Assembly: GCF_029643245.1 (NCBI RefSeq)
Contig: NZ_CP116398.1
Coordinates: 1,426,001 to 1,490,000 of the forward strand
Source of the DNA: Methylomonas sp. EFPC3
GTDB taxonomy: Bacteria > Pseudomonadota > Gammaproteobacteria > Methylococcales > Methylomonadaceae
Direction of reading: 5' to 3'
Length of the DNA stretch: 64,000 nucleotides
Shown: positions 18,408-28,495 of the stretch, one piece after another
Numbering within the stretch: position 1 is the first letter of the stretch
Layout: each line of letters begins with the position of its first letter
Position numbers and translations under genes: made by a program
The notes under the pieces: generated by a model
The model's database searches: none
Told to the model about the DNA's origin: nothing
What the model saw: only the letters and a program-made list of their open reading frames with translations

Positions 18408-19290
18408 ATTCATTATTTATTCACCTGATTTCAATGAAAACATAGGCGGATCTATTGCATTACACCGACTTTGTCATTTTTTAAATCTGGAAGGACAAAC
18501 TGCGTTAATGTGGCCTTTTGAAAAACCGAATTGGGTATATCCACAACCAATAAAAAGCATTTGCGCATTACGGCATCGATTAAAATATGGGGAATTAGAA
18601 TACAAGGTATCGAGAGACCTTATCACACCTACCGCAAATTACTCCGACCTAAAAGATGCCATTGTAATTTACCCTGAAATAATTGATGGGAATCCACTGT
18701 TTGCAAAGAAAATTGTCCGCTGGTTTTTACACAAACCTGGATTTCATACCGGAACAATAAACTATCTCGAAAACGAGCTATATTTTTTTTATCAACTAGC
18801 ATTCAATGACAAAAACCTTAATCAAGATGAAGATAATTTATTGCAAATAATTTTCTTGCTCAACGATATTTATTATCAGCGCAATTTTGGCAAAAGAAAC
18901 GGTACTTGTTACATTCTCAGAAAAGGCCGTGGCAGAAAAATAGTACACGACCTTACTAATTCAATATTAATTGACGACTTGCAACACCAGGAAATTGCAG
19001 ATGTTTTTAATTCTGCAGAAACGTGTATTTCGTATGATTTACATACCATGTATTCTGAATACGCCGTCCTATGCGGGTGCACAAGTATTGTTATCCCCGA
19101 AGAAGGATTAAGCAAAGATCAATGGAGAATACAAGAAAGCAAGCGTTACGGTATTGCGTACGGGTTCGACGATATCGATTATGCTAAAAATACAAGACAA
19201 TACCTATTACCAACCCTAATAGAACAAGAGAATATTTCAATAAAAATGGTAAAAAATTTCATAAAGAAATGCGAAAATCATTTCAATTAA
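18397..19290 (+). CDS. putative glycosyltransferase (WavQ-like)
   Basis: 297-aa protein that opens like GT-B enzymes with IIYSPDFNENIGGSIALHRL. It has a C-terminal half with AETCISYDLHTMYSEYAVLC and CTSIVIPEEGLSKDQW, similar to LPS-core WavQ-like proteins. The E/x pattern of the nucleotide-sugar site is not clear to me, so glycosyltransferase activity is a family-level guess. It starts inside the last codons of the flippase gene and is followed by a weak terminator-like hairpin. Function in the surface-glycan cluster is inferred from context. Confidence 0.65.
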   Translation: MKNKFIIYSPDFNENIGGSIALHRLCHFLNLEGQTALMWPFEKPNWVYPQPIKSICALRHRLKYGELEYKVSRDLITPTANYSDLKDAIVIYPEIIDGNPLFAKKIVRWFLHKPGFHTGTINYLENELYFFYQLAFNDKNLNQDEDNLLQIIFLLNDIYYQRNFGKRNGTCYILRKGRGRKIVHDLTNSILIDDLQHQEIADVFNSAETCISYDLHTMYSEYAVLCGCTSIVIPEEGLSKDQWRIQESKRYGIAYGFDDIDYAKNTRQYLLPTLIEQENISIKMVKNFIKKCENHFN

Positions 19291-19314
19291 ATCCAATAAA
19301 AGTAATGGATTTTT
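19290..19314 (+). terminator. possible weak intrinsic terminator
   Basis: AATCCA at 19290-19295 and TGGATT at 19306-19311 form a 6-bp stem around a 10-base loop, followed by further T residues. It begins at the stop codon of the preceding gene. The stem is short and A+T-rich, so termination would be partial at best. Confidence 0.3.
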
Positions 19315-19472
19315 ACCTATCAGGCCGTTTATTAAAAAAAAGATTAATTTAGCACATTGCATACCGGGACAAGCATTTAACCCATCATAAGAAAATATTT
19401 TCGTTACTGTAACTAAATTTTGACCTTTTTCTATTGAAGAATAGGTAACATTTATGACGCACTCTTAGCCAG

Positions 19473-20627
19473 ATGAAAGAAGTTAAACTAAAAAAAAACG
19501 TAACTGTTTCCATTTATTCAAAAGGCTGCACAACCGACGCTTGTTCGGCTATCAGACTTTTTTATCCTTTATCCTGGCTTAACTGGGAAATCATCTGGAA
19601 CACCCGGAAAAGTTGCTTAAACAAGGACTTCGATATTCATCCAACTAAAAACTCAGACTTAATAATTATTCAACGAGACTTTCCAAGTAAAAAAACCGCA
19701 AAACTATTATTGTCGCTGTTAAACATGGGGATCCCCATTGTTTATGATCTGGATGACTTGCTTCTCGATAACCAGCCTGAACATCCTCGTTTTTTTTATT
19801 TCAAAACAGTATCACCCTATATTAAATGGCTAATAAAAGAAGTTGATTTAATCACTGTTTCCACTATAGCATTAAAAAATGAACTAACCCCTCATACTCA
19901 GCGTCCGATTTATGTAATCCAAAACCTGTTAAACCATAATTTATTCATTGAACAACCAAAACCCCGCCACGATATATTCAACATATTAATATCGGGAACA
20001 CCCACACATCAAGAAGATTGGTCCATCATAGAGGAACCTGTTTTTGATATCTTAAAAGCATATAAAGACCGAGTTAATGTAATTTTCTTCGGGGATGCAC
20101 CTAAGGCATTTCGCAACCATCCATCGGTTAGCAGCATTGACTTCAAACCAAACTATAAAGATTATGCCTCTTACTTGAAAAGCTTAGACATACATATTGC
20201 TTTAGTACCATTGAAAGACACCAAATTTAATCAATGTAAAAGCAATATAAAATGGCTCGAATATTCTGCAGCAGGTATTCCTGGAATTTATAGCGATATC
20301 ACACCATATCGCTCATGTATAGATAACGGCTTAAATGGAATTCTAGTTAACAATAACCCTAAATCGTGGTTTTTAGCCATAGAGAGCGTACTTCTTGACA
20401 AGATAAAAACAACTTCAATAATAAAACATGCCCAAGAGGAAGTTTTCTATAAATATTCACTTCACAATGCCATAGATACATATTTACCCCCATTTAAAAC
20501 CATTTTGAATCTTGAAAAACCTCTAACAAGAACCCCATCCCTCCCACCCATGCGGGCATTTTTGACGATTTATTACAATCTGCTTGACAAGGCACTAATT
20601 CTCTGTAATTTTTTATACAAAATATGA
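19473..20627 (+). CDS. glycosyltransferase, GT1/GT4-like
   Basis: 384-aa GT-B-type protein. The N-terminal domain carries LIIIQRDFPSKKTAK and IPIVYDLDDLLLDNQPEHPR. The C-terminal domain includes IKWLEYSAAGIPGIYSD and a GLNGILV segment, matching the nucleotide-sugar binding end of GT4-like enzymes. It should add a sugar to a lipid-linked or core glycan; donor and acceptor are unknown. It is separated from the preceding gene by about 180 bases and is A+T-rich like the rest of the cluster. Confidence 0.8.
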   Translation: MKEVKLKKNVTVSIYSKGCTTDACSAIRLFYPLSWLNWEIIWNTRKSCLNKDFDIHPTKNSDLIIIQRDFPSKKTAKLLLSLLNMGIPIVYDLDDLLLDNQPEHPRFFYFKTVSPYIKWLIKEVDLITVSTIALKNELTPHTQRPIYVIQNLLNHNLFIEQPKPRHDIFNILISGTPTHQEDWSIIEEPVFDILKAYKDRVNVIFFGDAPKAFRNHPSVSSIDFKPNYKDYASYLKSLDIHIALVPLKDTKFNQCKSNIKWLEYSAAGIPGIYSDITPYRSCIDNGLNGILVNNNPKSWFLAIESVLLDKIKTTSIIKHAQEEVFYKYSLHNAIDTYLPPFKTILNLEKPLTRTPSLPPMRAFLTIYYNLLDKALILCNFLYKI

Positions 20628-20708
20628 TTATTTCGAGAAGCGATTGGTTAAAGTTAGGCTCGACGACGCATTTTCGCTCAGTTTTTGATTATTTTTAAAC
20701 TATTACTT

Positions 20709-21638
20709 ATGCCCTACAATATTATTAGAAAAGCTAAAGCTGTTTTACTTAAAAAAGGATTTTTTGAATTGGTAAAATCCACGTATTTTTATCTTATAAA
20801 CATATCCCCATACCAAGCCAAATGTTTTTCAAAGACACAACATTTGTTCAAAGGTAAAATAGGCATGGAAATTGGGGGACCGAGCTCAGTATTTATGAAA
20901 AGGAACGTTTTCCCGGTTTATTCTATTCCATATCGAATTGATAACTGCAACTTTAACAACGATACAACCTGGGAAGGTAAGATTGAGAATGGACAAACTT
21001 TTTATTTTAATCCCAAGAAAAAACCAGGGTGGCAATTCTTTTTTGAAGCAACCAACTTAACAAAGATTGCCTCAAACTCTTATGCCTTTCTATTATCGTC
21101 ACACATGCTTGAACATTCTGCGAATCCTATTCTCGCATTATCTGAATGGATAAGAATATTAAAACAGGATGGATTATTAGTAATATTGCTTCCCCACAAA
21201 GATGGCACTTTCGACCATCGTCGACCAGTAACCACAATGGAACATCTTATTTCTGACTTTATAAACAATACAGGAGAAGATGACCTTACACATATGCCTG
21301 AAATTCTTGCATTACATGACCTAGAACTCGATAAACAAGCCGGAGACATGGACTGCTTTAAGGCCCGTTCTGAGCGGAACTTTGAAAACCGCTGTTTTCA
21401 TCACCATGTTTTTGACACCCGTCTTGCCGTTAAACTTATTGACTACATGCAATTGAAAATTAGAGCAGTTGAAGCTATTGAACCCTTACATATTCTGGTT
21501 GTAGCTCAAAAAACCAATCAGGAAGAAATAATTGACAATTCCGCGTTTACTTCCGACTCAGCTCATTACTTTAAAAACAGCCCTTTTAAAACAGACCATC
21601 AATTAAATGAAAAATACGACAATAACGGATATATTTGA
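20709..21638 (+). CDS. SAM-dependent methyltransferase domain protein
   Basis: 309-aa protein starting at the ATG at 20709; a TTG eight codons earlier is possible. GKIGMEIGGPSSVF looks like a modified SAM-binding motif I. LLSSHMLEHSANPILALSEW is the classic motif-II/III region of class I methyltransferases that act in sugar clusters, and LKQDGLLVILLPHKDGTFD follows. Methylation of a glycan residue is a plausible role. It is the last plus-strand gene of the cluster and converges with a glycosyltransferase 22 bases away. Confidence 0.78.
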   Translation: MPYNIIRKAKAVLLKKGFFELVKSTYFYLINISPYQAKCFSKTQHLFKGKIGMEIGGPSSVFMKRNVFPVYSIPYRIDNCNFNNDTTWEGKIENGQTFYFNPKKKPGWQFFFEATNLTKIASNSYAFLLSSHMLEHSANPILALSEWIRILKQDGLLVILLPHKDGTFDHRRPVTTMEHLISDFINNTGEDDLTHMPEILALHDLELDKQAGDMDCFKARSERNFENRCFHHHVFDTRLAVKLIDYMQLKIRAVEAIEPLHILVVAQKTNQEEIIDNSAFTSDSAHYFKNSPFKTDHQLNEKYDNNGYI

Positions 21639-21660
21639 TTGTCTATACTGAACAAGCGCA

Positions 21661-22614
21661 TTAACTAAAAGATGGCTTCTGGCTCACCCCATCTTTAATC
21701 CCTTTCAATATATACAAAGCTTGATTTTTTCCGCTTTCATCAAAAACGGAAAAATATAGCAAAGTAAAAACAATTTTTACTGAGGCATTAAGAATCCAAG
21801 CAAATGGTGCGTGCTCTAACTTCCATAGCCAAATAGCATTTCTTACTATTGTGTAGTGTCGATCTGGCGACCTATGCGGCATGTGACGCCAGCCGAAAAA
21901 CCAATAGCGGCATATTTTGTCGCCCATATAATGTATGAGATAGTTTTTACTACACAGTCCGTAGCATTTGAATCCTAAATATCTCACCCTCATATACCAT
22001 TCTGTTTCCACGTGATCTATAAAAAACTCTTCAAAAAACTGACCGATAGTATCCCAGTGTTTCAAAAAAATAAGACTACCTGACGAATTAAGAAACTCAC
22101 ATTTAATTAAATTTCCATTATTTCCTGCACAGCCAACTCTTTTCCAAATCCCCCATTTAAGTGAGGCAAACTTGATACAGTTATTTGATCTCGGGTCGTA
22201 CAAGCGTGGACCAATTGCAACCGTTTGCGTGTCAGTCTTCGAAAGCAGTTTTGCTGCGCGTAACATTTCCTCAAGCAATCCATCCTGAGGGATGCTATCC
22301 TGATCTAACAACAGCGCATATTCATGTTTGTCCTTTATCACTTGATCGACGCCAACATTTAACGCCTTTGCAATACCGTAATTTTTTTCCAAACAAATCA
22401 ATCTGATCCTATCAGAATACTGCGCATACAATTCCTTTATATAACCAGTCGACTCATTTGAATACCAATTGTCTACAATATAGATTGCTACTGGTGACTT
22501 CAACAATTGTGAAAGTACGGAACACAATATATTTCTATCTGGATTGTAGGTAACTATTACGCAGGCCATCTCAACTTCGGCTCTTTCGTTTACTTCAAAA
22601 CTCATTTTTTGCAC
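21661..22614 (-). CDS. glycosyltransferase family 2 (rhamnosyltransferase-like)
   Basis: 317-aa GT2 enzyme. The GT-A fold is shown by ACVIVTYNPDRNILCSVL, IYIVDNWYSNES and YALLLDQDSIPQDGLLEEML, where DQDS supplies the metal-binding acidic residues. This pattern is typical of dTDP-rhamnosyl and related O-antigen transferases. A hydrophobic tract near the C-terminus may contact the membrane. Its start overlaps the end of the GT4 gene upstream by 20 bases, so both come from one minus-strand transcript. Confidence 0.9.
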   Translation of the reverse strand: MQKMSFEVNERAEVEMACVIVTYNPDRNILCSVLSQLLKSPVAIYIVDNWYSNESTGYIKELYAQYSDRIRLICLEKNYGIAKALNVGVDQVIKDKHEYALLLDQDSIPQDGLLEEMLRAAKLLSKTDTQTVAIGPRLYDPRSNNCIKFASLKWGIWKRVGCAGNNGNLIKCEFLNSSGSLIFLKHWDTIGQFFEEFFIDHVETEWYMRVRYLGFKCYGLCSKNYLIHYMGDKICRYWFFGWRHMPHRSPDRHYTIVRNAIWLWKLEHAPFAWILNASVKIVFTLLYFSVFDESGKNQALYILKGIKDGVSQKPSFS

Positions 22615-23842
22615 CGATTTTTGACTCTCTGTATAAACTAATGAATTTTTCAGATATTGTTAACCAATCGTAATCTTGTACGACTTCAAATGCCTTTAGA
22701 CTAAGTCTCGCTCGTAATTTATTATCGTTAAGTAGCCGTTCAATGGCCATGGCAATTTCTTTAGGTTTGCCTGGATTTACCAATAGACCGGTTTCTTCGT
22801 GAGTTATCACAGAGCCAATTCCACCGACATTAGTTGTAATGATCGGTAAACGGCTTGCCATTGCTTCTAAAAGCATTACTCCTTGACCTTCAGTATCTCC
22901 GTGCATATCCTTAATGGACGGCGCAATAAAAATATCTGCGGATGCATAATAGCCGGGCAACTTCTGATTTGGAATACGGCCCCAAAAACGAATCGAATTG
23001 ATGTACTCTATGTCAATCGCCAACATTTCGAGTTTTTTACGCTCTGATCCGTCGCCAATAATCCACAACTCAGTTTGTTTTCGCAAGACCTCTGGTAATA
23101 GGGCATAAGCCCTCAATAAATCTGCTACACCTTTTTTTTCGACTAAACGCCCGACGAACAACAGTACTAGTTTTTCCGGGTCCGGTCGGAGTGGTATTTT
23201 TTCAGTATCTAAGTCTAGAAATTTCTTGCAGTTTATACCCATCGGAATTACGCATGGCGTAGGCAGATCAGAACCTACGGCAACGGCAGTTGCACGTGTA
23301 TTGCTAGTCCAAGCCGAGCAACTTTTAATAGTCCATCGTTTTATAGCTCCGATAAAAAGTCCCTGCAATGCAAAGGCGTCACCGCCGTGCGCTGTGACGA
23401 TTGTCGGGATTCTGAATATCTTACCTAATACTACCGCCACCGTTCCTTGCGGAAAAATCCAGTGAGCATGTATCAAAACGGGTCGATCTCTAAATATTAG
23501 CCCAGCAGCGGTTACTAGCATCGAAATGATAAAAAACGGCACTTGCAACAGTAACCATGGTGCAGCACGCAAGTTAGGCAAAATGCCTGAACCATAGGCC
23601 AGTTTTTGCAGCTTGCGCGGAAAGAAATAAGTAAAGTGGCGACTGGTTATGCCACTTGCTTGTTCTGTGTTTTGAATTTCCGGATGATCCGGGGAAAGAA
23701 TTTGTATATCGATCTGACGTGTTGACAGGGCCTCCGCCAAATACCGCAGAAATATGGAGGAGCTATCGTCTTCATTCCGTGGATAGCTCGAAGTGAGCCA
23801 AAGTACTTTGAAGCGTTTCGTTTTCGATGATCCTACACTCAT
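22595..23842 (-). CDS. glycosyltransferase family 4
   Basis: 415-aa GT4 enzyme with both Rossmann halves. LWLTSSYPRNEDDSSSIFLR opens the N-terminal domain and LIHAHWIFPQG and VTAHGGDAFAL follow. The C-terminal donor-binding part has LLFVGRLVEKKGVADLL and the E-x7-E motif in EGQGVMLLEAMASR. It is likely cytoplasmic and adds a sugar during surface-polysaccharide assembly. The gene lies 35 bases downstream of oadB on the same strand, so read-through from the oad operon is possible. It looks closer to the chromosomal average in base use than the plus-strand half of the cluster. Confidence 0.92.
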   Translation of the reverse strand: MSVGSSKTKRFKVLWLTSSYPRNEDDSSSIFLRYLAEALSTRQIDIQILSPDHPEIQNTEQASGITSRHFTYFFPRKLQKLAYGSGILPNLRAAPWLLLQVPFFIISMLVTAAGLIFRDRPVLIHAHWIFPQGTVAVVLGKIFRIPTIVTAHGGDAFALQGLFIGAIKRWTIKSCSAWTSNTRATAVAVGSDLPTPCVIPMGINCKKFLDLDTEKIPLRPDPEKLVLLFVGRLVEKKGVADLLRAYALLPEVLRKQTELWIIGDGSERKKLEMLAIDIEYINSIRFWGRIPNQKLPGYYASADIFIAPSIKDMHGDTEGQGVMLLEAMASRLPIITTNVGGIGSVITHEETGLLVNPGKPKEIAMAIERLLNDNKLRARLSLKAFEVVQDYDWLTISEKFISLYRESKIGAKNEF

Positions 23843-23877
23843 CGTAAAACGCCAAATTTTCCCTAAATTTCGATTAA

Positions 23878-25005
23878 CTAACGCACCAAACTCAACAAAA
23901 CCCCGGCAGCCACTGCGGAACCGATCACGCCGGCTACGTTGGGCCCCATAGCATGCATCAGCAGGAAGTTGTGCGGATTGCTTTCCAGACCGATTTTGTT
24001 GGCGACGCGGGCTGCCATCGGCACCGCGGAAACGCCTGCCGCGCCGATTAAGGGATTGATCGGCGTACTGCTGAAACGATTCATGATTTTAGCCATGATG
24101 ACGCCGCTGGCGGTACCGATCGCAAAGGCGACGGCGCCTAAGCCCAGGATGCCCAAGGTTTGTACTTTCAAAAAAGCCTCGGCGCTAAGCTTGGAGCCGA
24201 CCGACAAGCCCAGGAAAATCGTAACAATATTGATCAATTCATTCTGCGCGGTTTTGCTCAGCCGATCCACCACGCCGGTCGCATTCATCAGGTTACCCAA
24301 GCAAAACATGCCGACCAACGGCGCGGCAGACGGCAGCAACAGCGCCGTTAAAATCAGCAGCATCAACGGAAACACGACTTTCTCGACCTTTCCGACAGTG
24401 CGGAGTTGTTGCATCTCAATGCGGCGTTCCTCCTCGCTGGTCAATGCCCGCATGATCGGCGGCTGGATCAACGGTACCAACGCCATGTAAGAGTATGCGG
24501 CGACGGCAATCGCACCCAATAATTCGGGTGCCAGTTTGGAGGCAACATAGATTGCAGTCGGGCCGTCGGCACCGCCGATGATCGCAATCGCTGCCGCTTC
24601 CTTCAAACTGAACGCCATGCCCGGCACGGCATTCAAAGCCAGTGCGCCGAACAAGGTCGCGAAGATACCGAATTGGGCCGCCGCACCGAGAAACAACGTT
24701 TTCGGATTCGCCAGCATCGGCCCGAAATCGGTCATCGCCCCGACGCCCATGAATATCAACAGCGGAAATACACCCGCCTTGATACCTCCATACATGTAAT
24801 AAAGAATACCGCCCTCGTCGACCATGCCCGCCACTGGAATATTGCTCAGTACCGCGCCGAAACCGATCGGTAACAACAATAGCGGTTCGAAGCCTTTTTT
24901 AATCGCCAGGTATAACAACAGGAATCCCACCGCCATCATGATGATCTGCGGTTGGGTAATGTTGTAAATACCGGTGCTTTCCCACAAGAGTCGGAGATTT
25001 TCCAT
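23878..25005 (-). CDS. oadB: sodium-pumping oxaloacetate decarboxylase, beta subunit
   Basis: 375-aa polytopic membrane subunit that couples decarboxylation of biotin-bound carboxylate to Na+ export. Family hallmarks are [38 protein letters not shown] and the C-terminal [17 protein letters not shown] with [19 protein letters not shown]. Nine or more hydrophobic segments are visible. It follows oadA by about 115 bases and completes a full oadGAB set. The complex produces pyruvate from oxaloacetate while building a sodium gradient. Confidence 0.95.
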   Translation of the reverse strand: MENLRLLWESTGIYNITQPQIIMMAVGFLLLYLAIKKGFEPLLLLPIGFGAVLSNIPVAGMVDEGGILYYMYGGIKAGVFPLLIFMGVGAMTDFGPMLANPKTLFLGAAAQFGIFATLFGALALNAVPGMAFSLKEAAAIAIIGGADGPTAIYVASKLAPELLGAIAVAAYSYMALVPLIQPPIMRALTSEEERRIEMQQLRTVGKVEKVVFPLMLLILTALLLPSAAPLVGMFCLGNLMNATGVVDRLSKTAQNELINIVTIFLGLSVGSKLSAEAFLKVQTLGILGLGAVAFAIGTASGVIMAKIMNRFSSTPINPLIGAAGVSAVPMAARVANKIGLESNPHNFLLMHAMGPNVAGVIGSAVAAGVLLSLVR

Positions 25006-25121
25006 GGCTTGATTTATTAGATTTGGTTGGCTGACGACACCATTGCGACATGCCGTCGAGTTTAAATTGGGCTTTAGCCGCCCGCACTGCGGACGGCCGG
25101 AGCAAGTTAAATCTTAGGCGT

Positions 25122-26918
25122 TTATAACGTGACCAGGACGTCGCCCACCGCTACCGAGTCACCTTGGCGCACGTTGACGGCGCTAACGATACCGGCGACT
25201 TTGGCGCGAATTTCGGTTTCCATTTTCATGGCTTCCATGATTAACACGACGTCGCCTTCGGACAGATGGGAACCGACGTTGACATTCACTTTCAATACCA
25301 CACCAGCCAAGGGCGACTCGACGACGCCGCTGCCGCTGACGATCGGCGCGGTCGAGGCCAACATCGGACCGTTTTCCAGTGCCGAGGACGGCTTCACCAC
25401 AATTTCGCCGTTGCCCGGTGCGATTGCAACGTGGTAATTTTTGCCGTCCACATTCACAGTGTAAGTTTCGGCTTCGCCCGCCGATTTTGCGGCAGCCGGC
25501 GCGGTAACAGAGGCCGGCTCGGCTCCCGGTGCCGGCTCGAATGCGGTCGGATTGCCCCGATTCTGGATGAATTTCCAGCCCACTTGCGCGAACAGGCCAT
25601 CGATCAGGGCATCTTCTTCGACATTGTCGGCCAACTTGACGCCTTCGGCCTGTGCTTTCGCCTTGACTTCGGCTACCAGCTTAGCCATTTCCGGCTCCAA
25701 CAAATCCGCCGGCCGGCAATCGATGGGTTCGGCACCGTTCAACACCCGTGCCTGCAACTCTTTATCCACAGGCGCTGGAGTTGCGCCATACTCGCCGCGT
25801 AATACGCCGGCCGTTTCTTTACTGATGGTTTTGTAACGCTCGCCAGCCAAAACATTCAATACGGCCTGGGTACCGACGATTTGCGAAGTCGGCGTCACCA
25901 GCGGGATGTAACCCAAATCTTTGCGTACCAGCGGGATTTCCTGCAGTACCGCATCGAAACGGTCGGCCGCGCCCTGCTCCTTCAACTGGCTTTCCATATT
26001 GGTCAGCATGCCGCCCGGTACTTGCGATACCAAAATACGGCTATCGACCCCTTTCAGGCTGCCTTCGAACTGCGCATATTTTTTCCGCACTTCGCGGAAA
26101 TAAGCCGCGACTTTTTCCAGCCTGGCCAAATCCAGACCGGTGTCGCGTTTCTGTCCGGCCAATGCCGCGACGATGGTTTCGGTCGGCGTATGGCCGTAAG
26201 TCATACTCAGCGAAGAGATTGCGGTGTCGACATTATCGACGCCGGCTTCCACAGCCTTGATACAGGTCGCAACGCTCAATCCGGTAGTGGCGTGGCAATG
26301 CAAATGTACCGGGATCGCCACCGCCTTCTTCAATTTGCCGATCAGGTCGTAGGCGTCGTAAGGGGTCAGCAAACCGGCCATGTCTTTAATGCAGATCGAA
26401 TGCGCCCCCATATCCTCGATCAGCTTGCCCTGCTCTACCCACTTTTTGATGGTATGCACCGGGCTGGTGGTGTAGGAAATCGTACCTTGGGCGTGGGCAT
26501 CGGTATTCAGCACTGCCTTGATGGCTCTCTCGATGTTGCGCATATCGTTCATCGCATCGAAAATCCGGAATACGTCAATACCGTTGACCACGCAACGCTC
26601 GACGAATTTATCGACCACATCGTCGGCGTAATGGCGGTAACCCAGAATATTTTGGCCGCGAAACAGCATTTGCTGCGGCGTATTGGGCATGGCTTGCTTC
26701 AGTAAACGCAACCGTTCCCAAGGATCCTCGCCCAAGTAGCGAATGCAAGCGTCGAAGGTCGCGCCACCCCAGGATTCGATCGACCAATAACCGATCTGAT
26801 CGAGCTGCTCGCAAATCGGTAGCATGTCTTCGATACGCAGCCTGGTCGCCAGAATTGACTGATGGGCGTCGCGTAATACCACCTCAGTAATTCCCAGGGG
26901 CTTGTTTACCTTTTCCAC
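25122..26918 (-). CDS. oadA: oxaloacetate decarboxylase, alpha subunit (biotin-dependent)
   Basis: 598-aa carboxyltransferase plus biotin carrier. The N-terminal TIM barrel begins [19 protein letters not shown] and contains [14 protein letters not shown], with metal-site [10 protein letters not shown] Pro/Ala-rich linker (about residues 460-480) leads to a biotinyl domain ending in [15 protein letters not shown], whose lysine is the biotin site. It transfers the carboxyl group of oxaloacetate to biotin for OadB. Pyruvate carboxylase subunit B is a related alternative, but the flanking oadG and oadB settle the assignment. Confidence 0.96.
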   Translation of the reverse strand: MEKVNKPLGITEVVLRDAHQSILATRLRIEDMLPICEQLDQIGYWSIESWGGATFDACIRYLGEDPWERLRLLKQAMPNTPQQMLFRGQNILGYRHYADDVVDKFVERCVVNGIDVFRIFDAMNDMRNIERAIKAVLNTDAHAQGTISYTTSPVHTIKKWVEQGKLIEDMGAHSICIKDMAGLLTPYDAYDLIGKLKKAVAIPVHLHCHATTGLSVATCIKAVEAGVDNVDTAISSLSMTYGHTPTETIVAALAGQKRDTGLDLARLEKVAAYFREVRKKYAQFEGSLKGVDSRILVSQVPGGMLTNMESQLKEQGAADRFDAVLQEIPLVRKDLGYIPLVTPTSQIVGTQAVLNVLAGERYKTISKETAGVLRGEYGATPAPVDKELQARVLNGAEPIDCRPADLLEPEMAKLVAEVKAKAQAEGVKLADNVEEDALIDGLFAQVGWKFIQNRGNPTAFEPAPGAEPASVTAPAAAKSAGEAETYTVNVDGKNYHVAIAPGNGEIVVKPSSALENGPMLASTAPIVSGSGVVESPLAGVVLKVNVNVGSHLSEGDVVLIMEAMKMETEIRAKVAGIVSAVNVRQGDSVAVGDVLVTL

Positions 26919-26973
26919 TCTTTACTCTCCTAATGACTTTTTTGGGTCGTAACAGATCTTACCTTGTGGGTAA

Positions 26974-27213
26974 CTATCCGTTTTTATGCTTTTTGCGGTA
27001 CTGCAGAACTGCGGCGGTGATCGCGGCAACCACCGCTTTATCGTTACCGGCGACAACCGGCTGTTCGGGAAATTTGGACGGAACCTCCGGAAAATAGCGC
27101 CGGACCAGATTACTCATGGTATTGATCGCAACCACCAGCATCGCCAAAAAGGCATAAACCATCCCCATGCCGATTAGCATCAACTCAATACCCGAAGACA
27201 GCATTTCGTTCAT
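26974..27213 (-). CDS. oadG: oxaloacetate decarboxylase, gamma subunit
   Basis: 79-aa small membrane protein. One transmembrane segment near the N-terminus (MLIGMGMVYAFLAMLVVAIN) is followed by a soluble tail with basic residues ending in QYRKKHKNG. OadG anchors the alpha and beta subunits and helps bind the metal cofactor. It is first in the oadGAB operon, with oadA 55 bases downstream. Length and layout match the family. Confidence 0.92.
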   Translation of the reverse strand: MNEMLSSGIELMLIGMGMVYAFLAMLVVAINTMSNLVRRYFPEVPSKFPEQPVVAGNDKAVVAAITAAVLQYRKKHKNG

Positions 27214-27420
27214 AAACGTGGTCCAAATGATTAATTAGCTTGGGCATTATCGCCCAAATAAGCCGGAGTTCACAATCCTGAGCAGATTGAAGGGTTTAAG
27301 GCCATGGCTTCGAAAAACAAAAAATCGATAGCGCGTGCGTTAGACAAAAAAGACGACCTAGACTGACACCGATAGCTGAAAAAATGGCAACGCACGGCTT
27401 GCAAAGAGCCACCATAGAGG

Positions 27421-27888
27421 TCAAAGCGATTGGAGAAAATCCAGCACCTCGGCTACGTGGACTTTGACCTGCACCTTACGCCATTCTTTGACCAGCACGC
27501 CGTTCTCGTCGATCAGAAACGTGCTGCGCTCGATACCTTGCACTTGCTTGCCGTACATATTCTTCATTTTAATCACGTCGAACAAACCGCACAGGCTTTC
27601 GTCCTGGTCGGACAACAAATCGAACGGAAACGCTTGTTTGCATTTAAAGCCTTCGTGGACCTTGACGCTATCGCGCGATACGCCCAACACCACCGTATTC
27701 AGCGCTTCGAATTGGCCGATATTGTCCCGAAAGGCCTGGCCCTCCTGGGTGCAGCCCGGCGTGTTGTCTTTCGGGTAAAAATACAGCACGATTTTTTTAC
27801 CGCGATAATCGCTGAGTTTGACGGATTTGTCGCCGGTGGCGGCTACTTCGAAATCGGGGACGGCAGTGCCGATAGCTATGGCGGTCAT
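27421..27888 (-). CDS. bcp: thiol peroxidase Bcp (peroxiredoxin Q)
   Basis: 155-aa atypical peroxiredoxin. The active site PKDNTPGCTQEGQAFRDN has the peroxidatic Cys in the TPGCT motif. The usual second Cys five residues later (TPGCTxExxxFRD-C) is absent, so this is a 1-Cys-looking variant or uses a more distant resolving Cys. It reduces hydroperoxides with thioredoxin. It lies just downstream of a gcvR-like gene, as in E. coli and many gammaproteobacteria, with a 4-base gap. Confidence 0.94.
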   Translation of the reverse strand: MTAIAIGTAVPDFEVAATGDKSVKLSDYRGKKIVLYFYPKDNTPGCTQEGQAFRDNIGQFEALNTVVLGVSRDSVKVHEGFKCKQAFPFDLLSDQDESLCGLFDVIKMKNMYGKQVQGIERSTFLIDENGVLVKEWRKVQVKVHVAEVLDFLQSL

Positions 27889-27892
27889 GAAA

Positions 27893-28417
27893 TCACCTCT
27901 TAACGGGTTCGAGAATGGCGTCGATGTTCAAGCTGTCGCAAAAATCCAGAAATTCTTCGCGCAAGGATAGAATCCGCACCGACGGCGGTACCAACAGGAT
28001 GAACTTGGTCGAAAATACCGCAGTATTGAAAAAAGCCGCGTTGTGCCGGCTGGCCGAGATTTCCTCGATACAGATACCGCGATCCAACAGGAAGGAGGTC
28101 ACGGCAAACAGGATGTCGCTTTTGTCGACGGAGATGGTTTCCAGCGTGTACGGTACGCCTTCGATGGCTTGCGGCTCCTGGCTCGGCCGCAGGAAGTTCA
28201 TCTGGATTTCCAGACGGGTTTTGATCGCATCCAGCATACCTTCCAGCTTGGCGATATGGTTCCAATTGCCGTCGATCAACAGATAGGCGGCGGTAAGCTC
28301 GGTCAGATTGGAGGTGCGCAGCTCCAGCACGCTGCATTGGCAAGCACTCAGCGCCGACAATATTTCCCCAAGAAAACCGTTCGACTTTTCTCCCAATACG
28401 GTAATTGCCAGTTGCAT
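27893..28417 (-). CDS. gcvR: GcvR-like ACT-domain regulator
   Basis: 174-aa protein of two ACT-like domains: QLAITVLGEKSNGFLGEIL at the N-terminus, and a second starting near YTLETISVDKSDILFAVTSF. GcvR in E. coli antagonises GcvA to control the glycine-cleavage operon. The start is placed at 28417 because the conserved domain begins there; the frame extends 14 codons upstream. Pairing with bcp supports the name. A regulatory partner such as gcvA is not in the window. Confidence 0.82.
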   Translation of the reverse strand: MQLAITVLGEKSNGFLGEILSALSACQCSVLELRTSNLTELTAAYLLIDGNWNHIAKLEGMLDAIKTRLEIQMNFLRPSQEPQAIEGVPYTLETISVDKSDILFAVTSFLLDRGICIEEISASRHNAAFFNTAVFSTKFILLVPPSVRILSLREEFLDFCDSLNIDAILEPVKR

Positions 28418-28495
28418 AATCCCAAGTCCATAAATACGCTCCATGCAGTTTAACACCAACCGCTAGAAAAACGCAGTTACGAAATGGTGACCGCG

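Noticed and set aside
25881..26705. 274-codon plus-strand frame opposite oadA
   Set aside because: OadA is certain in this region; the opposite frame is a G+C-rich by-product of codon bias.
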